From the NCBI GenBank assembly GCA_951217055.1, contig OX578280.1:7295271-7359270 (forward strand): DNA of 64,000 bases. The letters run 5' to 3'. The stretch comes from Gerris lacustris. Lineage: Eukaryota > Arthropoda > Insecta > Hemiptera > Gerridae. This document shows positions 34,101 through 43,475 of this stretch, piece after piece. Both the position numbers and the translations under genes were made by a program. The stretch's first letter is position 1. Each line of letters opens with the position of its first letter. Under the pieces are notes generated by a model, which saw nothing but the letters and a program-made list of their open reading frames with translations, did no database searches and was not told where the DNA came from.

Positions 34101-34509
34101 CAACGTATACAATGTGACGCTCTATTTTAAATATAGTACTAGGAAATTAGGAGCTAACAGGAGGTAGTTTGATTTTCACATTTTAGTACCTTATTACGCT
34201 AGTATGAGCGCTGAAGGCAAATTTCTAAATTTTAGATCAAGTTGCAGAGCTCCTAGTGGACCATAATCGAATTACTTTCTATTCTGGAAAACTATACTAG
34301 CTATATCAAACATTGTAGTTATTTATTTAAATAAAAAAATAATAATTAAATTAAATTTCCTGAGATTAACTTTAATTTTTCTTTGATCATTTCTAATTCA
34401 CGTAAAAATTCAATTTGTAGAACCACTGACGAAGCTCTGGTTCCTAGGGCGAAAGCTCTGAATGAAATAAATATATAAATACTCGAAGGACTTTCATTAA
34501 AAAAAAAAA
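34101..34509. other. Unassigned stretch holding a hammerhead-like motif
   Basis: AT-rich, no coding frame. It ends in an A run (34497-34508) just before an inverted D1 repeat. With the motif at 34426 this could be the 3' end of a retroelement. Confidence 0.35.
34426..34458 (+). ncRNA. Hammerhead-like ribozyme motif, consensus core
   Basis: CUGACGA (fits CUGANGA), stem II GCUCU...AGGGC around GGUUCCU, then GAAA, GC, UC. The A of GAAA plus GCU makes the self-complementary AGCU. Stem I is weak: CCA before the core against UGA after UC gives only two pairs. Class assigned by motif only. Confidence 0.4.
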
Positions 34510-35615
34510 TACGTGTGGTGTCGCGGGACCCCCGGTATAGGAACGAAGTTCCTTACATTTTTCATTAAATATAAATTATAAAATCACACTGCTAAGTATA
34601 CATTCCTAATTACTTATACATGGTGGAGTTAGAAAAGAGACAAAATTAAAAGTAACGAACTGTTTGTACCAAGCAGAGTTAAGGCAAAATTAAAAGAAAA
34701 TCATTATTTGTATCTTTAAAGCAAGCGTCTTACTATAAATATATATTGAATATAAGAAAAAAGTTGATCATGATGAGTTTATAGTTAAAGAGCATGTTTG
34801 TTAAAGGATGTTGTATTGAAATAGAACTGTTATCTACCTACCCGGCCTACTAATTTAAAATATTATAAAATATATCTCTTCCCTACTCAAAATAGTCTGC
34901 TTGTATCAGGTTGAAATTTTACATGCCTGTTTCAATTGTACCTTAGACAATGTGTAAGAAGTTTTATTAAAATCGTTATACGTTAGAACAGAAGATATTG
35001 GTAAAAACGTTGTTTTCTTTATTTTAAACGTTTGGGTCCACTTTAATAAATTTAGCGAACTTTATCACTTCATAACAGTGTCGGTGTCGATTTACTAAAA
35101 AAAATATATTTTAAAAAGTTGTTTGTCTCATTAAATAGATGAAGTAAGAATTTTTTCTTGGATTAAGTACGCAGTATTATAATAATATACCTAATATATT
35201 GAAATAAGCGTCAGCACAGATCAATTTTACTTTTAACAAGACCGTGATTATATTTTCTATGTTTACAAAACCAAGTGACATTTTGACTTATAACAAAAAT
35301 AATCAAAACAAGTCAAGTAACCGGCTTCCTTAATAACATTTTTTCCCGTCTTTTTGAAGCTTACGTTTACCCGACCATTGCACGTGAACGCTTAAGCGGA
35401 TAACGGTTTCCAACGAACTCAGCCTGGACATTGGTAAAATGAACATGTGTACCAAATTTCAACTAACTCGGTGATCGTTTACTCAAGTTATCGTCATCGG
35501 TAGATTTCGTGACGGATTTTGTGACAGTTTTTTTGTAACGGTGATTTTGGTCGTTTTTTCGGATTCACTCCCGGGCTCCAGAACGTGCCATAAGGAACAC
35601 GTTCCCAAAACCTCC
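34510..35615 (-). repeat. Family D1 repeat, copy 3 (inverted)
   Basis: GGTGTCGCGGGACCCCCGG at the left, AACGAAGTTCCTTAC, then the D core, a reduced (GTGACGGTTTTTTTGTAA)-type tandem and CTCCCGGGCTCCAGAACG at the right end. Confidence 0.75.
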
Positions 35616-35655
35616 TAACTACACTTTTAGTCTACTAATCCATACTAAATATCTT

Positions 35656-36412
35656 TCTTTTTTTTTTTTTTTTTTTTTTGTGTGTTGGCATTAGCTTTTC
35701 AACTATACAGCCATACAAGTATTAATGTTTTTTATTTGCTCGTTTTCCTATTAATTTAAATTTTTATTTGTTCACTATTTTGAAAATTGTATATTTCACG
35801 AAACACAAGGATATTATTGCTTTGAAGAATGCTTTTATAAAGAACTGGTTGTTTTATTTTATCTGAGATGCTGTGGAGCAATCTCTCCCTACTATCTCTG
35901 TACTTTGTACACTTCATAATTAAATGCTCTAGATCTCCGACTTGATTACATCTGTCACACATATCTGAGCAGCTTCTTCCGATCATCTTCAGGTACTTGG
36001 GGGCAGATTCCGTGGTTGCATCTTAGTCTATTTATCACGCTCACCAAGTTCTTTCCTTTTACCTCTGCGAACCATGGTTTGGACCTCAGGGTGGGCTCTA
36101 TTCTTCTATAATTCCGTGTTCTGTTATCACCTTTGAATTCATCTATCCATTTTTTTAACTCGATGTATAGCTTGATTTATTGAGTCCATTATTGTTAATT
36201 TGTACTTTAGGTTTTCACTTTCGTAATCCCCCTCCCTCGCTAAAGTATCAGCCATGTCATTCGGTGTTATTCCTAAATGACCTTTCAGCCAAACCACGGT
36301 AACATCTTTACGTAATTGATAGCTGTTGTGAATCAATTCTGCGATTTGAATTACCAGGTGGCTTTGTGAATGCAACTTTTGAAATGAAATATGTTTTAAA
36401 GCGCTAACCGCG
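35656..36412 (-). mobile_element. 5'-truncated LINE (I/R1/LOA-like) with poly(A) and 11-bp duplication
   Basis: On the minus strand it starts in the RNase H region, ends in a ~24-nt poly(A) (T run at 35658-35681), and is flanked by CTAAATATCTT at 35645-35655 and 36413-36423. That is a textbook target-primed insertion. RNase H after the reverse transcriptase is typical of the I group of non-LTR elements. Confidence 0.9.
35756..36412 (-). pseudogene. LINE ORF2 C-terminus: RNase H plus CCHC-like zinc motif
   Basis: Three frames tile one protein. 36412-36139 carries VVWLKGHLGITPNDMADTLA, the RNase H end (W-x-x-GH-x-G-x-x-x-N-x-x-AD). A one-base shift at the A7 run near 36151 moves into KKWIDEF..., ending RCNHGICPQ. 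A second shift near 36005 moves into CDRCNQVGDLEHLIMKC, the C-x2-C-x7-H-x4-C motif common at LINE ORF2 ends. The frame ends at 35756. RNase H would degrade template RNA. The two shifts make the copy inactive. Confidence 0.88.
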
Positions 36413-36423
36413 CTAAATATCTT

Positions 36424-36924
36424 CAATTTAAATTAAAATAATATGATTATTAATTCATTTTCATGATTTCTGTAGATATTATGTTACATCTACCACTTAA
36501 AGTTTTGGAAGAGCAACATTTTTAGAAAAACAAATATTATTCTTTTTTTACAAAAAAAAAAAAAAAATGTTGTTGAGAGAAGGAATATGTTTTTTAATTT
36601 CAACTCGTTGCTTTGTATGAACTTAGTTTTTGTAATCATGTTTTTAAAATAAAATGAGAGTTTCTCAGTGAAAGTAATATCTCCTGACTTGCTGTTATAT
36701 TAATTCCGACGACGTTCTTGTGTGGTCGCAAGTGGTTACTCTAGTAAACTTTTCTCTTTTTTGTTTGTTTGTTTTTTAATGATAAATGTTTAGTATGTCA
36801 CTACCTTCTAATGTGAACTTTACTTTTCATACAACAAACTTTCTCTTTCCATTTCTGAGTCAACATCCAAGAATATAATTATAAAGTAAAGGATTTGAAG
36901 TTGTTATTTATTGGCATTGTTACA
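36424..36924. other. AT-rich sequence, nothing recognised
   Basis: Poly-A run at 36549-36565. No repeat family or gene seen. Confidence 0.35.
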
Positions 36925-37164
36925 AATAATAGTATATTATATTACTAGGCTGTGAAGTGAGTTAGCAATATTTACTATCGAGTGAAGTGAGACAATGTAA
37001 TTGCCGTGGTGAAGAAAAAAAACTTCACAGTCGTGTAGCATATGCTATTTTTTCCGAGGTAGCAGACAGTGAAAAAACATTAAATATTAATCAATATAAT
37101 ATTATAAAAAATATTAGTACATACTTATGATTTAAAAAAAAATAAACTTTAAAAAGAGTTCATA
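36925..37164 (+). repeat. Family G, partial copy
   Basis: TATTACTAGGCTGTGAAGTG and ACTTCACAGTCGTGTAGC as in the other copies; breaks off into a family C fragment. Confidence 0.65.
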
Positions 37165-37310
37165 TTTTACGGGAGCTAATTAGATTTATTCCCTTGGCTG
37201 CGCCTCAGGATTTAGGGACCATGGTTCCTTCGGCTTCGCCTCAAGAACCAACTTTTTTCGCTCAGGGAATAATGGCTTACTTTACTCCCTAGGTGTATAA
37301 ATAACTATTA
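37165..37310 (+). repeat. Family C, GC-palindrome fragment
   Basis: GGCTGCGCCTCAGGATTTAG, CATGGTTCCTTCGGCTTCGC, and TACTTTACTCCCTAGGTG, the same end as at 4461 (inverted) and 54840. Confidence 0.7.
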
Positions 37311-37647
37311 TCTACGATTGATATGAAATATAAACATTTTATCACTATTTAGATACGATTTTCGTAGTTGTACGCATGCGCGTTAAATAATTCTTCACCT
37401 TATCGCACGATTAGCGTGTCTGTTTACATTTATCAAAACAAATTTGCAGCTTGTTTAATTAAAGTAACTGTTTTTTTTCTGTATTTATTATTAAAATCCA
37501 ACAATCGTAGATAAAGTACGGTACGCAACTCGTGCGAAAACTGTATTTTGCTATGCTCGTGTGGTTTTACTACACTCGCTGTCGCTCGGGTGCAAACTCC
37601 ACACTCGCATGCAAAATTCTACTTTCCGCCCTAGACGCGTAATGTAC
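37311..37647 (+). mobile_element. Family H element, short copy 2
   Basis: TCTACGATTGATATG start and the 3' tail to CGTAATGTACTATTA. Shorter in the middle than the next copy and lacks the coding-like segment. The next copy abuts directly, so the two are in tandem. Confidence 0.75.
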
Positions 37648-37651
37648 TATT

Positions 37652-38209
37652 ATCTACGATTGATACGAAATATAAACATTATATCTTTGTTTAGATGCGT
37701 AGAAAGTGATTATTTACGTACTTGTATTCATTGCGCATGCGCGTCCCATAGTTCTGAAGAATTCCTCTTCAGCTCAAGAGGAATTCTTCAGCTTTACGCA
37801 CGATTAGCGAGTTTGTTTACATTTAACAAAACTAATTTGCTATTATTTTATTAAAGTAACTGTTTATATCGAGTTTTTAGTGAAAAACAATGAATGAATC
37901 AAGTGGCTCTGATGAAAATGTAGAGAATAATACTCCTCCAGAAATAATTAATTCGGCAAAAAATACAACTCAAGATTAATGCCATCTTTATCAAGAGAAG
38001 AGATACGAACTTACATACAGCAAGTTTATTCTTTACTGTACTCATTATTTAAATCTAACAATCGTAGATAAAGTACGGTACGCAACTCGTGCGAAAACTG
38101 TATTTTGCTATGCTCGTGTGGTTTTACTACACTCGCTGTCGCTCGGGTGCAAACTCCACACTCGCATGCAAAATGCTACTTTCCGCACTAGACGCGTAAT
38201 GTACTATTA
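37652..38209 (+). mobile_element. Family H element, long copy 3
   Basis: ATCTACGATTGATACGAAAT to GACGCGTAATGTACTATT. Contains GCGCATGCGCG, the inverted pair GAAGAATTCCTCTT/AAGAGGAATTCTTC, the 29-codon frame, and a CTCGCTGTCGCTCGGGTG tail segment. Confidence 0.8.
37890..37979 (+). pseudogene. 29-codon coding-like segment inside family H
   Basis: Begins ATG in a plain context and encodes MNESSGSDENVENNTPPEII + NSAKNTTQD, then TAA. One base later another frame reads MPSLSREEIRTYIQQVYSL, which ends at the CGTAGATAA of the inner inverted repeat. The acidic start followed by an amphipathic segment looks like the N-terminus of a longer protein with a frameshift. The same segment at ~32868-32995 differs by a few codons and lacks the ATG. 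No family recognised. Confidence 0.3.
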
Positions 38210-38215
38210 CCTCCT

Positions 38216-38600
38216 AGGAGGTAAACATTTTTTTACGTCCTACGGGTAGTTATCAAAAGTGCCGTTTTTAGCGCTGCAATCTTTGCAGACATGCTTGTTA
38301 GTACGATTAAAATCCACTAGATGTCAATGTGATTTATTTATCTTTTTTTATATACGAGTAGTGCAACCTCTTTAAGGTTGCTTTTTCTCAAAATCATAAG
38401 TATGTACTAATATTTGTTATAATTGTTCATAATTGTCCGAGGTATCATTGTATGATACCTCGGAAAAAATAGCATATGCTACACGACTGTGAAGTGTATT
38501 TTTTCCATGGTAGGCTGTGAAATAGTAACTTTAGAGCCTAAAAAACATAGCTAAAATTCATTTTTTCATTACGTGGACCGTGGACTTAAAAAATCTTGTT
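38216..38600 (-). repeat. Family G, partial inverted copy
   Basis: GCGCTGCAATCTTTGCAG, GTACGATTAAAATCC, and TGGTAGGCTGTGAAATAG. GAGGTATCATTGTATGATACCTC at 38440 is a local palindrome of ~10-bp arms. Confidence 0.65.
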
Positions 38601-39105
38601 TCCGTGGTAGGCTGTGAAATAGTAACTTTAGAGCCTAAAAAACATACCTAAAATCCATTCTTTCATTACGTGGACTTAAAATATCTTTTACGTCCTAGGA
38701 ACTAAAAGATTTTTATTTTCCGGCGGGTAGTTGTCAAAACTTCCGTTAGTAGCGCTGCAGTCTTTGTAGAAATGCTTCTAGTACGATTAAAATCCGCTAG
38801 ATGTCAATGCGTTTTATTTATCTTTTCTTATAGTGTAACATCTTTTTAATGTTTCTTTTTTTTAAATCTTAAGAATGTACTAATATTTGTTATTATTATA
38901 TTGATTATTGATTAATATTTAATATTTTTTCATTGTCTGCTACCACGGAAAAAATAGCATACGTTACGCGACTGTGAAGTTTTTTTTCTTTACCTTGGCA
39001 AAGAAGAGTCTCACTTAGAGTCTCGCTTCGCTCGACAGTAAATGTAATTGCCGCGGTAAAGAAAAAACTCACTTCACAGCCTAGTAACATAATATACTAT
39101 TATTA
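38600..39105 (-). mobile_element. Family G element, full inverted copy
   Basis: From GTGGTAGGCTGTGAAATAG to CACTTCACAGCCTAGTAAC. The ~80-bp terminal segment is duplicated in tandem just before it (38505-38580). Confidence 0.75.
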
Positions 39106-39213
39106 AATTTTATCAATAAAATGAATAAGTTTTCTAGATGTCCCTATTTTATCAATGTTAATACTTATTTAGGTCATATAGGGTGTAAAAATATGAAGAT
39201 CACTGCATAAACA

Positions 39214-39250
39214 GGCTATATTTCGCCCCCCTCCGGGGCATAATCATGCC
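39214..39250 (-). ncRNA. Hammerhead-like motif, left arm of the palindrome
   Basis: Minus strand: GGC, AUGAUUA in place of CUGAUGA, U, stem II GCCCC-GGAGG-GGGGC, GAAA, UAUA, GCC. The usual C3-G8 core pair is replaced by A-U, and A of GAAA plus UAU gives self-complementary AUAU. Stem I is GGC/GCC. Confidence 0.35.
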
Positions 39251-40178
39251 TAAAACATCAATAAGAACTTATAAATATAATCATTTGTATAAAAGTACAT
39301 CATGTAACATGAAGAATTTAACAAATATAAAAAGCGTCTTACCTAATCATAATCAGTAATAGTTTCACATAATGTTAAAAAATCAAATCAAAGTATCCTA
39401 ATTTCTTAAAACATGTATATAAATAAAGTTTAAAAAGGTAGTTTTCACCAACTATCACAGTCATTTAGCTAAATTTAACTAAAACATATAAAAATAATAA
39501 ACAATCACAGTCAAAAAACACTTAAAATCTGGTAACCAAGTGGAAACCTTCGTCAAGGAAATCAGTTTCTGATAGTTGATTAAATATTAAATAGTAAGCA
39601 GTCATAACAAATTTACCTCAACTTAATAATAATAAAAAAAATAAAAATAAAATAAAAATAAAAATAATAATAAAAATAAAAATAAAAATAAATAATATGT
39701 ATATATATAGTTCAAAACAAATCTCCTGCCAAAAATCTAGTTCTATAATACATAAATTAATGCATTTAAAATTACAATTACCTTATAAAATAAATGTATA
39801 TAATAACATATTATAATAGTAAAATAAAATAATTAAAAATAATATTTAATCAACTATCAGAAACTGATTTTCTTGACGATGGTTTCCACTTGGTTACCAG
39901 ATTTTAAGTGTTTTTCGACTGTGATTGTTATGTTATTTTTATATGTTTTAGTTAAATTTAGCTAAATGACTGTGATAGTTGGTGAAAACTACCTTTGTAA
40001 ACTTTATTTATATACATGTTTTAACAAATTAGGATACTTTGATTTGATTTTTTAACATTATGTGAAACTATTACTGATTATGATTAGGTAAGACACTATT
40101 TATATTTGTTAAATTCTTCATGTTACATGATGTACTTTTATACAAATGATTATATTATGAGTTCTTATTGATGTTTTA

Positions 40179-40215
40179 GGCATGATTATACCCCGGAGGG
40201 GGGCGAAATTTAGCC
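40179..40215 (+). ncRNA. Hammerhead-like motif, right arm of the palindrome
   Basis: Mirror copy of 39214-39250, pointing outward on the plus strand. It differs by G to A in stem II (ACCCC/GGGGC, one A-C mismatch) and by UUUA instead of UAUA after GAAA, so it looks more decayed than the left one. Confidence 0.3.
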
Positions 40216-40284
40216 TGTTCATGCAGTAATCTTCATATTTTTACACCCTATATGACCCAACTAAGTATTAAAATAAAATTAATA

Positions 40285-41011
40285 CTAGGCATCGCGTGGC
40301 TCAATCATTGAAGCGAGCGTATTAAAATTAAATATTAAATAAAATAAATAAGTAAGTAAATAAGATATTAAAATTTGTTATTCATGATGAATGTCATAGT
40401 TGAAGATAAGTGGAAGAGGGTAGTGTGAGGTAGAGCGGGGGTACTCGGTACAAAGCTTTACTTCCTAAACAAACCTACACACAGTACGACTATAAGAATC
40501 TTAACCACCCGTCATATATCTTTTAAAGTAATATTATAAATGTATCACTTCATTACTCAAATACTACTGCTTGTATCAAGTTGAAATTTTGCATACTTGT
40601 TTAAATTGCACTTTAGACGATGTATATGAAGTTATATTAAAATCGTTACGTTAGAACGTAAGATATCGGTAAAAAGGTTGTTTTCTCTATTTTAAACGTT
40701 TAGGTCCGCTTAAATAGTTTTAGCGATCTTTATTAATTCATAGCAGTGTCGTTGTTGGTTTTACTAAAAAATGTTATTTGAAAAATATGTTCGTCTCATC
40801 GAATAAGTGATGATAGATTTTTTTTTCTGTCCTGAAATTCCAATTTTAAATTTGAAGCTCACGTTTACGCGAGCATTGCGCGCGAACTGTTGGACGGATC
40901 ACGCTGTCCAACGAACTTAGCCTGAGTATTAGTTAGAGGATCATGTATACCAAATTTAAACTAAATCTGTCAACTATTACTCAAGTTATCGTCACACGCG
41001 TAAACGTTACT

Positions 41012-41047
<36 letters not shown>

Positions 41048-41093
41048 GCATATTTCGTTGAATGTAAGAAGCTCGCTTACGCTCGCTTCAATT
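40285..41093 (-). mobile_element. Family D2 repeat, copy 3 (inverted)
   Basis: CTAGGCATCGCGTGGCTC at 40285 is the inverted terminal end. The minus strand ends in CTAG followed by T. (GACA)n at 41012-41043, and the other end is AAGCTCGCTTACGCTCGCTT. Confidence 0.7.
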
Positions 41094-41877
41094 ATTTATC
41101 TAATAAAATTACTTTTATTGTTTCTCTCTTTTTATTTTCTTAATTCTTGTACAATATTTTGTTAAAATGTTATAAATGTTTTGGTGCGTTTGTTTAATGT
41201 ATCATCTATAACAATTTAGTTCATAAGTAATAAAATAATATAACAAAGTTAAGCTATGAAGTTATAGTAAGTTAAGTAATAAGATATAAGTCATATAATT
41301 ACTTAGTTTTTTCTTGCACAATAATTAATATGATGGTTTAACACTTTTACTTGGAGTTAAATTCTCCCTCTCTCTTTTTACCTGTTCGCAGACTAATTAA
41401 GACCGAGTACTAAAACATTTTAATTGCAATTTTCAACAGCTTGCCGAGGTAGCGTAATTAGACTACCTGCACTTTATTTCACCCAGCTATCAGGCAATGA
41501 ACGTTAATAATTTACTTGATTCAAATCCCTCTCTAGTCTTTTATTTACTCCGATGAAATGACTGCAATAATAAAATTAAATATTTTATCATCTATTCATA
41601 ATTACTTTGCAATTTATTAAGTAATATATTGTCTTATATTCTCAAGAAAGTCGATTTATTTATTTCTGTCGCCTCTGACAATTATAATATTTTCTATTCT
41701 GGGTCTCTCATTCTTTACAAACAAAAGGTTAAACTTAAAAAGCATACAAATTTTAAATCTATTCGAATCCTTTTAATTTATAAATTTCTTAAAACGTTGC
41801 AAAAATTTTATTCTTAACAAGAAATATTCATAAAATCAATTCGTTAGTTTGTTACTCCCCTTATAAAACAAAAACAA
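41094..41877. other. AT-rich sequence, nothing recognised
   Basis: No repeat family, no convincing frame. From ~41845 the hairpin family motifs begin to appear (TACTCCCCTTATAAAA). Confidence 0.35.
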
Positions 41878-43260
41878 CAGAGGGGAGTAACAATCTCAAG
41901 AAGGTGTACGGAATGTTCTTCTTTATACGGTTACTCCCCTATAAAATAACAGAAAGGACTAACAATCTAAAGAAGGTGTACGGAATGTTCTTCTTTAGAT
42001 TGTTACTCCCTTATAAAAAAAAAGAGAGTAACTATCTAAAGAAGGTGTACGGAATGATCTTTAGACTGTTACTCCCCTATAAAAACAGAAGAGAGTAACA
42101 ATCAAAAGAAGGTTTATGGAATATTTTTCTTTAAACTGTTACTCCCCTATGAAAAAAAACAGAAGGGACTGACAATGTAGAGAAGGTGTACGGAATGTTC
42201 TTGTTTAGATTGTTACTCCACTTATAAAAGAAAAACAGAGGGGTAACAATCTAAAGGTGTGCGGAATATTCTTCTATTGTTATTCTCCTTATAAAATAAA
42301 AATAATTAATATAAAAATGCCATTTTTCAAAACTGGTATTATTTTCAACCTTTTTATTTTATTTATTTATTTTTTTGTTCCTGTATTCTTCACCTTAGTT
42401 GTATCTATGTGCAAAATTTGGAGAAGATTGAATGACGGGAAGTGGTTCAAAATTGGGGTAATAGGTGTGCGATGAAACTTACAAAGCAAATAAATTTGAC
42501 GCCATTTTTTTATTTTTTTTTCTCTTGGTGTCTGAATTCTTCACCTTATTTGTATCTATGTGCAAAATTTGGGGAAGATTGAATGACGATAAGTGGTTCA
42601 AAATTGGGGTAATAGGTGTGCGATGAAACTTGAAAACCAAATAAATTTGACGCCATTTTTTATTTATTATTATTTTTTTTTTTTTTTTGTTTGGTTTCTG
42701 TATTCTTCACCTTAGTTGTATCTATGTGCAAAATTTGGGGAAGATTGAATCACGGGAATTGGTTCAAAATTGGGGAAACAAAATATGTGCGATGAAACTT
42801 ACAAAACAAACTAATATAAGACCAGTAAAAAGAACTAAGTCAAGTAACAATCTAAAGGTGTGCGGAATGTTCATCTTTAGATTGTTACTCCCCTTATAAT
42901 AAAACAGAGGGGAGTATCAATCTAAAGAAGGTGTACGGAATGATCTTTAGATTGTTACTCCCCTTATAATAAAACAGAGGGGAGTAACAATCTAAAGATG
43001 GTGTACGGAATGATCTTTAGATTGTTACTCCCCTTATAAAAAAAAGGAGAGTAACAATCTAAAGAAGGTGTACGGAATGTTCATTAGATTGTTACTCCCC
43101 TTAAAATAAAATAAAACAGAGGGGAGTAACAATCTAAAGAAAATGTTCTGAATGTTCTTCTTTAGACGGTTTCTCTCCTTATAAAAACAGAAGGGAGTAA
43201 CAATCTAAAGAAGGTGTGCGGAATGTTCTTCTTTAAACTGTTAATCCCCGATAAAAACAG
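41878..43260. repeat. Tandem array of ~70-bp hairpin units, about 12-13 copies
   Basis: Each unit reads GGGGAGTAACAATCTAAAG, then AAGGTGTACGGAATG, then the inverse CTTTAGATTGTTACTCCCC, then TTATAAAA. Each can fold into a ~20-bp stem. Six units lie at 41878-42295 and about seven at 42840-43260, separated by a three-fold ~150-bp repeat. Copies carry compensating and non-compensating changes. Related single units are at 47873-48026 and 54915-54985. Confidence 0.9.
42340..42810 (+). repeat. Three tandem copies of a ~150-bp unit
   Basis: Each contains TTCTTCACCTTAGTTGTATC, ATGTGCAAAATTTGG, GGTTCAAAATTGGGG and GTGCGATGAAACTTA, starting near 42385, 42535 and 42700. They separate the two hairpin blocks. 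Confidence 0.9.
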
Positions 43261-43475
43261 AAGTATTATATTACTTTGTCCCAAAGTACATTAGACTAAG
43301 AATCCCTTTAGTTATAATAATAATAGTTATTTAGTCAACGTCATTTATAATATATATATATATAAAAAAAGACATAGTGAGTAACAATCTAATAATCTAA
43401 AGAAGTACCAAAATTGTTTATCGAAACTTTTTACTGATTTTTTTAATCCAGTTATTTTAACTTTATTATTCAATA

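Larger units (their letters stand above)
39158..40271. mobile_element. 1.1-kb palindromic element with ~430-bp arms
   Basis: Left arm 39158-39590 and right arm 39840-40271 are reverse complements with few differences, around a ~250-bp A-rich spacer with (AAATA)n runs. Shared blocks include GGTAACCAAGTGGAAACC and TTTAGCTAAATGACTGTGA. Each arm carries a hammerhead-like motif near its outer end. The inverted-repeat layout with such motifs recalls Penelope-like element termini. No coding frame. Confidence 0.85.

Noticed and set aside
33844..34167. 107-codon plus-strand frame.
   Set aside because: It lies in a family F repeat; the other copy does not keep the frame open, and the sequence on the minus strand has SINE-type promoter boxes.
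41878..43260. Regular repeats with spacers that look CRISPR-like at first sight.
   Set aside because: Units are palindromic and contiguous with no unique spacers, the context is eukaryotic, and dispersed single copies exist.
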